DNA of 58,931 bases from Chitinophagales bacterium (GTDB lineage Bacteria; Bacteroidota; Bacteroidia; Chitinophagales; S012-47). The stretch covers positions 1 to 58,931 of the forward strand of contig WFPF01000135.1 of NCBI GenBank assembly GCA_015487695.1, read 5' to 3'. This document shows positions 8,255 through 16,424 of the stretch, piece after piece; position 1 is the stretch's first letter, and each line of letters opens with the position of its first letter. The notes under the pieces are model-generated. The model did no database searches, was not told where the DNA came from, and saw nothing but the letters and a program-made list of their open reading frames with translations. A program made the position numbers and the translations under genes.

Positions 8255-11200
8255 TCAGTTCAGGCTTCGAAAATCGACCGGTACCACACGCGAGATACCT
8301 TCTTCCACCATGGTGACTCCGTAAATAACGTCCACTTCATTCATGGTCTGCTTGTTGTGTGTCACCAGGATAAACTGCGACTCCTTGCTGAATTCCCGAA
8401 TGATATTGGTAAACTTCGCAATATTCACGTCATCCAGTGGTGCATCTACTTCGTCAAAAACACAGAAAGGCGCGGGCTTGATAAGATAAAGTGAGAAGAG
8501 CAGGGCAATGGCCGTCAATGTCTTCTCACCTCCCGAAAGCTGATTGATGCTCAACGGGCGTTTCCCCTTGGGTTTGGCAATAATTTCAATTTTCGACTCC
8601 AGCGGGTTTTGAGGATCGAGCAATTGCAGGCTGCAATCGTCATCCTCTGTGAAAAGTGTGCGAAAAACCTTTTGGAAATTGTCCTGCACGCGGGCAAAGG
8701 ACTCCATAAACCGGGACTTGGCATTTTCATCAATCTCCCGTATCGTCTGCAGGAGGTTGTTTCGGGCGTCCAGCAAATCCTGCCGTTGCGCGCTAATGAA
8801 ATCAAAGCGCTCTTTCATTTCTTCAAACGCTTCCACAGCCATCGGATTGATGTCCCCGTAGTTTTCCAGTTTGTTTTTCACTTTGTTGACCCGCTCATTG
8901 AGACTATCAAAATCGAGGTCTTCAGCAAGCTCACGGTTCAGCAGGTCGTTGAGTTCTACATTAAATTCGACACTCAGCCTTTCTTTCAGAGAAGCAAGAT
9001 CGAGTTTCAGCTCGTTCATGCGCTCCTTCAGATCATTCAGCGTCTTTTCTTCTGCTTCTTTTTCCTTTCTAAGTTTCAGGTATTCTTCGTCCAGTGCATT
9101 GATGGCTTCTCTCGAGCCGTAGTAATTCTCTTCCGCATCGCGCACGGCTTTTTCTTTCACCTGCCGCTCTTCGTAGAGTAGTTTTAGCTTTTCCCCTGTT
9201 TCTTCCAGTTCTTTTTCAAGATTTGATTTCCTCTCTCTGAGCTCGCTGAGTTCCCTGGCACTTTCGTCCAGGTTGCGCTTTGTTTTTTCCAGTTGCTCGC
9301 GCTTAAACTGATATTCCTGGCGGATGCTGTTCAGCAGGTTTTCTTCCTGGTGGAATGCAATGTTTTGATTGTTAAAGGCTTCTCTTTTCTCCGCAACGAT
9401 GGCATTGAGGCGCTTAAAGTCCTCTTCGTGGCGATTTCGTTCGCGGAGAATCTCCTCCAGACGGGCTTTTTCCTTCTTTACTTTCGATTCAATCTCTTCG
9501 TTTTCTTTCAGAATCGCTTTGATCTTGCTTTCCGAGTCGAAGGACTTTCCCCGTGCTTTTTCTACCGATTCAAGATAATGCTGTATGCTGGAGTCAAGGG
9601 ATGCTTTCTTCTGGCGCACTGCGGCTAGGCGGTCGCGTATTTCATTGACCGAGATTCCGTTGATCTCTTCTTTCAGCTTTTCGCGACTTTCTTCGAGTTG
9701 ACGCACCTTCTTGCCCAGGCTTTCCACAGCCTTTTCCATGCGTGCGATTTCTTTTCCCAGCTTCTCCAGGTTTTTCTTCCGCCCCAGTTTCTTTCCTTCA
9801 AACAGTCCGAGGGCCCCGCCCGAGAGTGAGAAACGGCTCCGGGTCAACCTGCCGTTGCGTGTGATGAAGACCGGACTTTTGGCACCTTCCGCTGATTGGT
9901 TTTTGAAGTATTCCGCCTTGTATTCTTCCGTAAAATAAACATGATCCAGAAGGAAGGCGGCCAGCGTGTGATATTTTTCCTCTACTTCGAGGACATCCAG
10001 TGCGCTTTGTACTTCCGGCAAAACAATGCCGCTTTGCGGCCGGTAGTGGTCCAGTTCATCCAGAATGAAAAAGTTTGCCCGCCCCTTGGAGGCATCGTGC
10101 AATATATTTACGCACTGTATGGCCTCATCAGCCGTGTTCACCACATAATAATTCAAATAGGGCTCGAGGTAATTTTCGATGGCCGCCCGGTAATCTTTCC
10201 TGGCCGATATGATGTCGCTTAGCAGGGGCGCCTTTTTCGTGGCCTCCACTTCTTTGCGTAGAAATTTGATAGACTCTGGGAAGCCCTCCAGATTGTCAAC
10301 CAGATTCTTCGTCAGCTTGTATTCGTTCCGCCTGGCATCCAGTATCCGGCTTTCATCGGCCAGTTTCTGCTGCAACTGGCGAAGCAGCTTGTCACTTTCC
10401 TCCAGTTTGTCTTTAAGTCGCTGCAGTTGTTTTTCTTCTCTATTGAGGTTTTTCTCCAGCGTTTCTTCTTCCTTTTTAAGCTGACGCTGTTCTTCTTGTA
10501 GCTCATGCAGCAGCGATGTGCCTTCGGCTTCCTGGGCTTCGCCTTTTTTGATTTCCTGTCGAAGGTTCTCAAGCATGGCTTTGTTCACCGCCAGCTGCTT
10601 TTCCTTTTCGTAGAGTCCTTTTTCGAGTTCCTGATTTTCCAGCCGTGCCTTTTCCAGCAGCGAACGTTTGTTTTCCAGTGCTTCCTTTTCCCGGTCGAGG
10701 CCGGCCTTCAGCGAATCCAGTATCCTTTTTTGATCCTGCACCTTTCCGGCCTGCGCATCTCTTTTCAGCTTCAGCTTTTCAATTTCTTCCTCAATGCGTT
10801 TAATTTCTTTTTCATCGCGTGCGCTTTCGTGCTGCAGGCGCTCTATCCGTTCGCGTGCGTTTTTGAGTTTTTCTACCAGAAGATTTCGCTTGTTTTCGTT
10901 TTGCTGGATCTCAAGGTTATGGGCATTCAGTGCTTTTTGTGCCGTACTGAGGGCTTCTTCTTTTTTTACATTGCCGGCTTTCGCTTGGGCCAGTTCGGCT
11001 TCCACCTTTTTCAGCCGGGCTTCCACGCCATTGCGGGCATCTTTGGCCGTGGCAATGCGTTTATTTATGGTCTCAAAGGCCGACTTGCGGTCGCTGAGCA
11101 TTAGGACGGCCAGGTCAATGCTTGCCGTTTTGTATTCCTCTTTCAGTTTGTAGTATCGCTTCGTCCTCCGGGCTTGCCGTTCAAGGGATTTGAGGTTCCC

Positions 11201-11797
11201 TTCAATTTCAAAAAGGAGGTCTTCGACCCGGTCCAGATCGCCCTGTGTGGCATTGAGTTTATTGAAGGTTTCCTTTTTTCGTTTCTTGTATTTCTCAATG
11301 CCGGCCGCCTGTTCGAATAGCCGCCTCCTTGAGTTGTCTTTGTCTTTCAGCAGGTCATCGACCATGCCCAGTTCGATGATGGCATAGCTGTCGCTGCCAA
11401 TGCCCGTATCCATAAAAAGACTTGTAATATCCTTGAGGCGGCAGGGCACCCCGTTGATACGGTATTCGCTCTCTCCGCTGCGGTAGTAGTGTCTTGAGAC
11501 GGTAACCGTACTGTATTCAGTGGGCAGTATGTTTTTCGTATTCTCAAATGTGAGGGAGACCTGCGCCAGACCACTCGATCTTCTTTTCTTCGTCCCGTTA
11601 AAGATGAGGTTTTCCATCTTTTCCGAGCGCAGTTGAGAGCTTCGCTGCTCACCCAGCACCCAGCGGATGGCATCTACGATATTTGATTTTCCGCAGCCGT
11701 TCGGACCCACCACACCCGTGATATTTTCATTGAAATGAATTACGGTTTTGTCCGCAAAACTTTTAAAGCCTTTTATTTCGAGTGACTGGAGTCGCAA
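8255..11797 (-). CDS. smc: Chromosome segregation protein SMC
   Basis: A 1180-aa structural maintenance of chromosomes ATPase that compacts and helps segregate the nucleoid as a homodimer. The N-terminal head has Walker A GPNGCGKS at residues 31-38. Long heptad-rich coiled coils flank a hinge at roughly residues 500-670. The C-terminal head has the ABC signature LSGGEK near 1087 and Walker B FCVFDEVDAPLDD near 1110-1123. Length and order are standard for SMC. The start is a TTG giving MRLQSLEIKGFKSFAD, the family N-terminus; no in-frame ATG lies upstream. No scpA or scpB is in this window. Many opposite-strand frames within it are artefacts of its composition. Confidence 0.97.
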   Translation of the reverse strand: MRLQSLEIKGFKSFADKTVIHFNENITGVVGPNGCGKSNIVDAIRWVLGEQRSSQLRSEKMENLIFNGTKKRRSSGLAQVSLTFENTKNILPTEYSTVTVSRHYYRSGESEYRINGVPCRLKDITSLFMDTGIGSDSYAIIELGMVDDLLKDKDNSRRRLFEQAAGIEKYKKRKKETFNKLNATQGDLDRVEDLLFEIEGNLKSLERQARRTKRYYKLKEEYKTASIDLAVLMLSDRKSAFETINKRIATAKDARNGVEARLKKVEAELAQAKAGNVKKEEALSTAQKALNAHNLEIQQNENKRNLLVEKLKNARERIERLQHESARDEKEIKRIEEEIEKLKLKRDAQAGKVQDQKRILDSLKAGLDREKEALENKRSLLEKARLENQELEKGLYEKEKQLAVNKAMLENLRQEIKKGEAQEAEGTSLLHELQEEQRQLKKEEETLEKNLNREEKQLQRLKDKLEESDKLLRQLQQKLADESRILDARRNEYKLTKNLVDNLEGFPESIKFLRKEVEATKKAPLLSDIISARKDYRAAIENYLEPYLNYYVVNTADEAIQCVNILHDASKGRANFFILDELDHYRPQSGIVLPEVQSALDVLEVEEKYHTLAAFLLDHVYFTEEYKAEYFKNQSAEGAKSPVFITRNGRLTRSRFSLSGGALGLFEGKKLGRKKNLEKLGKEIARMEKAVESLGKKVRQLEESREKLKEEINGISVNEIRDRLAAVRQKKASLDSSIQHYLESVEKARGKSFDSESKIKAILKENEEIESKVKKEKARLEEILRERNRHEEDFKRLNAIVAEKREAFNNQNIAFHQEENLLNSIRQEYQFKREQLEKTKRNLDESARELSELRERKSNLEKELEETGEKLKLLYEERQVKEKAVRDAEENYYGSREAINALDEEYLKLRKEKEAEEKTLNDLKERMNELKLDLASLKERLSVEFNVELNDLLNRELAEDLDFDSLNERVNKVKNKLENYGDINPMAVEAFEEMKERFDFISAQRQDLLDARNNLLQTIREIDENAKSRFMESFARVQDNFQKVFRTLFTEDDDCSLQLLDPQNPLESKIEIIAKPKGKRPLSINQLSGGEKTLTAIALLFSLYLIKPAPFCVFDEVDAPLDDVNIAKFTNIIREFSKESQFILVTHNKQTMNEVDVIYGVTMVEEGISRVVPVDFRSLN

Positions 11798-11947
11798 TGC
11801 GCTGATTTTTTAAGGAAACCGAAATTAAATCAATTTTAAGAATTGCCCGTTTTTCTGTCTTTCGGGCTTGTTGATAACCAATTGTGGCTTTCGTGACAAT
11901 CCACACAGTAATCTACAAAAAGTTGATAAATAGTCTATTGTGGTGGA

Positions 11948-12403
11948 TTAAGAAGTGGATAATGAGTGGAAATCAGGAATCTTGCTGACAAAGCTTGCAC
12001 GGCCCTGCAAATGATCGATATGGGCGCAGTAGCTCACATGGCCATTGCTTACCAGCAACCACGGCACTTTCAGAGCCAGGTTGTAACGTCCGGCCTGATC
12101 CAGAACCTTCTGGCTGATTTTGATATCAGGGGCTTTGCATTCCACCAGCAGGAGGGCTTTTCCGCTGCGATCGTGTACGAGGATGTCGTAGCGTTTCAGC
12201 AGCGGGCCCACTTTGATCTGTTTTTCTACACTGATGAGGCCGCGGGGCACCCCGAGTTGCTCAATAAAGTAGTGGATGAGCATTTGGCGAACCCGCTCTT
12301 CGGGATCGGCTTTCACCTTTTTCTTACGCACAGGATCCCAAAGGGCGGGGCCGGGCCCCAGACGGGCAGCTATCTCGTGAAAGTCGAGGTGAATGGGCTT
12401 CAT
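11948..12403 (-). CDS. Stand-alone HsdR N-terminal-like nuclease domain protein
   Basis: A 151-aa protein matching the type I restriction enzyme R N-terminal domain family (HSDR_N_2-like). It contains the PD-(D/E)xK nuclease core: RYDILVHD with Asp73, then LLLVECKAP with Glu88 and Lys90, followed by the QxxxY-like DQAGRYN. There is no helicase domain and no hsdM or hsdS nearby, so it is not a restriction system by itself. Such short proteins are, to my knowledge, conserved in Bacteroidota near holA without an assigned role. It is transcribed divergently from the AMP nucleosidase-holA genes. A TAnnTTTG box ends four bases before its ATG. The fold is well supported; cleavage activity and function are unknown. 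Confidence 0.85.
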   Translation of the reverse strand: MKPIHLDFHEIAARLGPGPALWDPVRKKKVKADPEERVRQMLIHYFIEQLGVPRGLISVEKQIKVGPLLKRYDILVHDRSGKALLLVECKAPDIKISQKVLDQAGRYNLALKVPWLLVSNGHVSYCAHIDHLQGRASFVSKIPDFHSLSTS

Positions 12404-12407
12404 ATTG

Positions 12408-12415
12408 CAAATCTA
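12408..12415 (-). promoter_or_regulatory. TAnnTTTG -7 box abutting the HsdR-N-like gene
   Basis: On the minus strand this reads TAGATTTG, then CAAT, then the ATG at 12403. The four-base gap predicts a leaderless or nearly leaderless message. It is one of two outward-facing boxes in the 104-bp divergent intergenic region. Confidence 0.6.
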
Positions 12416-12495
12416 CAAGCTGAGCAGATAGAGCGCAGGGAGGCGGGCGTGGAAAGATTCGCCCTTCTTTGCAATCGCTTTCGGCCGCTCTTGGT

Positions 12496-12503
12496 TAACT
12501 TTG
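12496..12503 (+). promoter_or_regulatory. TAnnTTTG -7 box abutting the AMP nucleosidase gene
   Basis: TAACTTTG is followed by AGGC and the ATG at 12508, the same box-AGGC-ATG arrangement as at 1397-1411. A TTTG lies 24 bases further upstream (12468-12471), slightly far for a -33 element. Confidence 0.6.
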
Positions 12504-12507
12504 AGGC

Positions 12508-13278
12508 ATGGATACGAAGGAAGAAATTGTAAAGAACTGGTTGCCACGTTATACCGGTACCGAACTGGGTGCTTTTGGCAAATATATTTTATTGGTCAAT
12601 TTCAATGATTACGTAAAGAAATTTGCCGAAATGCACAATGTGGAGCTTCGCGGACAGAGTCGTCCGATGCTCAATGCCACGGCCGAAGGAATTACCATTA
12701 TCAATTTTGGCATGGGTAGTGCCAATGCCGCCACCGTTTGCGACCTGCTTTCGGCTATCAACCCCAAGGGCATTCTCTTCCTGGGGAAATGCGGTGGCCT
12801 TAAAAAGAAGAACGAAATTGGCGATTTGATTTTGCCCATTGCGGGTATCCGCGGGGAAGGTACCTCCAATGACTATTTCCCGCCCGAAGTGCCGGCTCTC
12901 CCGGCTTTTGCTCTGCAGAAAGCCATTTCCACCACCATCAGAGACCACCGGAAGGATTATTGGACGGGTACCGTTTATACGACCAACCGAAGGGTCTGGG
13001 AGCACGATGTAAAATTCAAAAAATACCTTCGCAGCATCCGGGCCATGGCCATTGACATGGAAACGGCCACTATTTTTTCGGTATCATTTGCCAATAAAAT
13101 CCCGGCAGGAGCGCTCCTGCTTGTCTCCGATCAGCCGATGATACCCGAAGGAGTAAAGACCGAAGCATCGGATGTGAAAGTGACGGCCCGGTTTACGCAC
13201 GACCATCTTCAGATCGGAATTGATTCATTGCGCCAGCTCATCAACAACGGAGAAACGGTTCGCCACCTGCGATTCTGA
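12508..13278 (+). CDS. amn: AMP nucleosidase
   Basis: Hydrolyses AMP to adenine and ribose 5-phosphate, part of purine salvage and adenylate control. The 256-aa protein has the purine nucleoside phosphorylase fold: NFGMGSANAATVCDLL, then FLGKCGGLKKKNEIGDLILP around the phosphate/ribose site, the ribose-contacting AIDMETAT with Glu185, and the late LLVSDQPMIPEGVK segment. It is the short Bacteroidota form, without the ~200-residue N-terminal extension of enterobacterial Amn. The start codon directly follows a promoter box, and holA begins two bases after its stop, so the two are cotranscribed. An alternative reading as a general nucleoside phosphorylase is less likely given the conserved SDQPMIPEG segment. 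Confidence 0.88.
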   Translation: MDTKEEIVKNWLPRYTGTELGAFGKYILLVNFNDYVKKFAEMHNVELRGQSRPMLNATAEGITIINFGMGSANAATVCDLLSAINPKGILFLGKCGGLKKKNEIGDLILPIAGIRGEGTSNDYFPPEVPALPAFALQKAISTTIRDHRKDYWTGTVYTTNRRVWEHDVKFKKYLRSIRAMAIDMETATIFSVSFANKIPAGALLLVSDQPMIPEGVKTEASDVKVTARFTHDHLQIGIDSLRQLINNGETVRHLRF

Positions 13279-13280
13279 AC

Positions 13281-14285
13281 ATGAAAGAAGCTCAAAAAAT
13301 ACTTGATTCACTCAGAAAAGGAGAGATACGGCCCTTGTATCTCCTTCAGGGTGACGAGCCCTATTATATTGATCTGATAACGGACTACTTTGAGGCGCAT
13401 CTGCTCGATGAATCGGAAAAGAGCTTCAACTTTCATCTCTTTTACGGTCAGGACCTCGATGCGACTTCCCTCATAGAGCGCCTGCGCAGTTTCCCGATGA
13501 TGGGCCAGCGGCAAGTGATCATTCTGAAAGAAGCGCAGCAAATGCGCACGTTCAAGGGCCTGGAGCCTTATTTCGAAAATCCTGTGGCAAGTACCGTTTT
13601 TGTTATTAATTACAAAGGGAAGAAGATTGCAAAGAATACAAAGATCTACAAGAACATTGCGAAGCATGGAGTTGTCTTTAGCAGTCAGCGGCTCTATGAA
13701 AACCGGGTTCCGGGCTGGATAGAGCAATATGTGGCAGAGAAAGGACTGAAAATAAGACCGAAAGCCACGGCCTTGCTGGTGGAGTATCTCGGAAGCGATC
13801 TTTCAAAGATCATGAACAGCCTGGAAAAGCTGACCATCAATAAAGCGGGCACATCCATGATCAGCGAAGAGGATATTGAAGAACAGGTCGGGATCAGCAA
13901 GGACTACAATGTGTTCGAACTGGGCAATGCCGTTCTGAACCGCGATGTGGCAAGGGCCTTCAGAATCATTCGCTACTTTATGGCCAACCCCAAGGCCGGT
14001 CCCATGCCCGTGATAACGGCATCACTTTACATGCTTTACAGCAAATTGCTGCTCTGGCACCGCTATCGTCCGGGCAGTTCGGGCGAGATTGTGAAATTGC
14101 TGAAAATAAGCCCCTATTACAGCAATGATTATAAAAGAGGTGCTTCGAACTATAATGAAGGGCAGGTTCGCAAAGCAATTGATATCATCGCCACTTATGA
14201 TCTGAAATCGAAGGGTGTGGGCGTGGCCGAAAACAATGACGGAGCTTTGCTCCAGGAGTTAACCTATAAAATTTTGAATGTATGA
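13281..14285 (+). CDS. holA: DNA polymerase III subunit delta
   Basis: The delta subunit of the clamp loader, which opens the beta sliding clamp on DNA. The 334-aa protein shows the family layout: an N-terminal P-loop-less AAA-like domain (GEIRPLYLLQGDEPYYIDLI, then GQRQVIILKEAQQMR), a helical lid (GSDLSKIMNSLEKLTI) and a C-terminal collar domain. The phrase PYYIDLITDYF is the usual start of the nucleotide-like fold lacking a functional Walker A. It starts two bases after the AMP nucleosidase stop and overlaps the next gene by four bases (ATGA), so translation is probably coupled through all three genes. Confidence 0.93.
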   Translation: MKEAQKILDSLRKGEIRPLYLLQGDEPYYIDLITDYFEAHLLDESEKSFNFHLFYGQDLDATSLIERLRSFPMMGQRQVIILKEAQQMRTFKGLEPYFENPVASTVFVINYKGKKIAKNTKIYKNIAKHGVVFSSQRLYENRVPGWIEQYVAEKGLKIRPKATALLVEYLGSDLSKIMNSLEKLTINKAGTSMISEEDIEEQVGISKDYNVFELGNAVLNRDVARAFRIIRYFMANPKAGPMPVITASLYMLYSKLLLWHRYRPGSSGEIVKLLKISPYYSNDYKRGASNYNEGQVRKAIDIIATYDLKSKGVGVAENNDGALLQELTYKILNV

Positions 14286-14746
14286 GATATGTAATGTACC
14301 TGGCTTTTGCCCTCTCTTTTTCTTCCTGTGCCCTTTTCATGGGTTCGCACAGGGCACCTTTTAAAATTGAAGATGCCAGCAGCCGGAAATGGTATGCCGG
14401 AGTAGCCGGGGGTGGAATGGGTATCAACTATCATTTTGTCCTGAAAGTGAAAGGCGAGCCTGATTTTCAGGTAGATACGGTCTGGATAGGCAAGCGTCCC
14501 TTTCGTCCGCAGCTGATACCGATGGAAGAAGAGGGATATTATAAGCTGGCCATGAGCTACAACAAACGACCGGAAAACATAGAAGACCCTCAGAGTGAGT
14601 GGCGATGGCACGAAACTCCGACCGAAGCAGCCAATGCTCCGGAGTTTGAAGGCAGTGCCATGCTGATTTACAGGGTTGGCGGAGAGCGGAAAACGGCCAT
14701 TTACAAGAAAGAAATAAGGGAGGCGGAACCTCTCAATTATCCCTGA
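14282..14746 (+). CDS. Hypothetical lipoprotein downstream of holA
   Basis: A 154-aa predicted lipoprotein: MRYVMYLAFALSFSSC gives an acylation site at Cys16. The rest is a beta-rich soluble domain with KWYAGVAGGGMGINYHF and a DTVWIGKRPF segment, ending without cysteines. No family is recognised. Its ATG overlaps the holA stop in an ATGA junction, so it belongs to the same operon. Its 3' end overlaps the end of the convergent ribF gene by 10 bp. Envelope location is the only prediction that can be made. Confidence 0.8.
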   Translation: MRYVMYLAFALSFSSCALFMGSHRAPFKIEDASSRKWYAGVAGGGMGINYHFVLKVKGEPDFQVDTVWIGKRPFRPQLIPMEEEGYYKLAMSYNKRPENIEDPQSEWRWHETPTEAANAPEFEGSAMLIYRVGGERKTAIYKKEIREAEPLNYP

Positions 14747-15672
14747 TCTTTTAGTATCCTGAGTGTTTCTTCCTTATCGGAATCCATCTGCCGGGCAAGC
14801 TCGTTTTTGTCCTTGAAATACATATCGCCCCGTATCTTGTCAAGAATTTCAATGCGGATAAACTGCCCATAAATGTTCTCATCAAAATCGAAGATATTTA
14901 CCTCTATCGAACGTTCCTGCCCGTCAAATGTGGGCCTTTTTCCGATGTAAAGCATTCCTCCTTTCTCCTTGTTTCCGGGCAGCACCTTCACCGCATAAAC
15001 CCCGTAGGGAGGGATCAGTTTGTGCGAATCGGATATGAAAATATTGGCGGTGGGATAGCCCAGTTTTTTCCCTATCTGCTGTCCTTTTATCACGGTGCCC
15101 GAGAGCGGATAGGGATGCCCGAGGAGCTTGTTGGCCAGGCGGATATCGCCTTCGTGAACGGCCTTTCTGATTTTGCTTGAACTTACCGCAATCTCTTCCA
15201 CTTCCTGCTTTGAGATTTCCACCACTTCATAGTGATATTGATCTGCATATTTTCGCAGGGTTTCAATGTTTCCTTTGCGGTCTTTCCCGAAATGATGATT
15301 GTATCCGATCACAATGACCCTTGGCCGGATAGGGCCCACCAGCACATCGCGTATGTATACATCCGGCTCGGTCTGGCTGAATCCCTTTGAAAAAGGCAAA
15401 ATAATCAGATGATCGATTCCGAACTGATCGAGCAGGGCAATTTTTTCATCCAGTGTGGTCAGCAGTTTCAAAGTCTTGTCCGAGGGGTTAATCACCAGCC
15501 TGGGGTGGGGGTGAAAGGTGAGGAGCACACTCTCTCCGTTGATGGCTTCGGCCCGCTTTCGCAGGTCATCGATGATGCGCTGATGGCCGCAATGCACACC
15601 GTCAAAGGTACCGATGGTCAAAACGGCATTTTTTATTTCAGGCAACTTATCCAGTGAGCGGTGTACTTGCAT
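14737..15672 (-). CDS. ribF: Bifunctional riboflavin kinase / FAD synthetase
   Basis: Phosphorylates riboflavin to FMN and adenylates FMN to FAD. The N-terminal FAD synthetase domain has GTFDGVHCGH at residues 21-30 and the later SSSKIRKA motif; the C-terminal riboflavin kinase domain has GHPYPLSGTVIKG and GYPTANIF. The frame extends 67 codons upstream, but those residues lie inside truB and are unlike the family; the ATG at 15672 gives MQVHRSLDKLPEIKNAVLTI and 311 aa, the normal size. A TAATTTTG promoter box ends six bases before this ATG and begins at the truB stop codon. The gene is last in the ftsX-to-ribF run, an order common in Bacteroidota. Confidence 0.95.
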   Translation of the reverse strand: MQVHRSLDKLPEIKNAVLTIGTFDGVHCGHQRIIDDLRKRAEAINGESVLLTFHPHPRLVINPSDKTLKLLTTLDEKIALLDQFGIDHLIILPFSKGFSQTEPDVYIRDVLVGPIRPRVIVIGYNHHFGKDRKGNIETLRKYADQYHYEVVEISKQEVEEIAVSSSKIRKAVHEGDIRLANKLLGHPYPLSGTVIKGQQIGKKLGYPTANIFISDSHKLIPPYGVYAVKVLPGNKEKGGMLYIGKRPTFDGQERSIEVNIFDFDENIYGQFIRIEILDKIRGDMYFKDKNELARQMDSDKEETLRILKDQG

Positions 15673-15678
15673 TGGAGG

Positions 15679-15686
15679 CAAAATTA
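15679..15686 (-). promoter_or_regulatory. TAnnTTTG -7 box between truB and ribF
   Basis: On the minus strand TAATTTTG, whose TAA is the truB stop codon, is followed by CCTCCA and the ribF ATG. It could give ribF an internal, nearly leaderless promoter within the operon. Confidence 0.5.
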
Positions 15687-16424
15687 GGACATGGATTGAT
15701 GATGATCCGGCTTTTGCTTCTCCAAAAGCGATGTCATTTCGTCTATGCTGTATGCATCTTCCACGTGAAAGGAGCCCACAGCTGTTCTTCGCAATGATGC
15801 CAGATGTGCACCGACACCCAGAATAACGCCCAGGTCGTGGGCCAGCGAGCGTATGTAAGTACCCTTGCCGCAATGCACCCTGAAAAGGATGTCGGGCATT
15901 TCTATTGAAAGAATTTCGAAACGGTACACATGCACCGTGCGTGGTGCCACCTCTACCTTTTTGCCTTTGCGGGCAGATTTGTATAGGGCTTTCCCGTCTT
16001 TCTTAATGGCGGAATAGGCGGGAGGTACCTGCTGAATTTCCCCGGTCAGGGCCGATACGGCATCCCCGATCACCTCGTTTGTAATGCCCGTGAGATCGCT
16101 TTCCGGTCCGGGAGCTGTTTCCAGATCGTAGGAGGGAGTGGAAGCACCCAGCCTGATTCGGCCTTCGTATTCTTTGTCCAATCCCGTAAGGCTTTCCAGT
16201 GTCTTTGTTTTTTTGCCTGATGCCAAGACAAGAAGTCCGCTGGCCAGCGGATCAAGGGTCCCGCTGTGGCCCACTTTGATCTTTTTTCCGACAAATCGTT
16301 TGATCAGGTTGCGCACCTTGTTCACGACATCAAAGGAGGTCCACCCGAGGGGTTTGTCGATGAGGAGTATTTCCCCCGATTCGAAATCAAAATCACGGGG
16401 ATCTTCTTTTTTTACCCAATCCAT
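15684..16424 (-). CDS. truB: tRNA pseudouridine(55) synthase
   Basis: Makes pseudouridine 55 in the T-loop of tRNAs. From the ATG at 16424 the protein is 246 aa: ILLIDKPLGWTSFDVVNKVR, then the catalytic motif VGHSGTLDPLASGLLVLASG with Asp58, and later GTYIRSLAHDLG. The size matches the short TruB form lacking a long C-terminal PUA extension. A longer frame reaches 16517, but its extra residues read the tail of uppP in another frame and are rejected. The start overlaps the 3' end of uppP by 13 bp, indicating coupled translation. Confidence 0.95.
   Translation of the reverse strand: MDWVKKEDPRDFDFESGEILLIDKPLGWTSFDVVNKVRNLIKRFVGKKIKVGHSGTLDPLASGLLVLASGKKTKTLESLTGLDKEYEGRIRLGASTPSYDLETAPGPESDLTGITNEVIGDAVSALTGEIQQVPPAYSAIKKDGKALYKSARKGKKVEVAPRTVHVYRFEILSIEMPDILFRVHCGKGTYIRSLAHDLGVILGVGAHLASLRRTAVGSFHVEDAYSIDEMTSLLEKQKPDHHQSMS

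Noticed and set aside
8255-11797. Long opposite-strand frames rich in Phe or Ser within smc
   Set aside because: They mirror Lys/Glu-rich coiled-coil codons and are compositional artefacts.
11869-11962. Several DnaA-box-like 9-mers (TGTTGATAA, AGTTGATAA, AGTGGATAA) as a possible replication origin
   Set aside because: None matches the consensus exactly, they differ by one or two bases each, and no dnaA, dnaN or strand-switch signature is nearby.
11948-12403. Type I restriction system
   Set aside because: Only the N-terminal-type nuclease domain is present; no helicase, methylase or specificity gene lies in the window.
15673-15873. N-terminal extension of ribF to 15873
   Set aside because: The extra 67 residues lie inside truB in another frame and are unlike RibF; a promoter box precedes the 15672 ATG.
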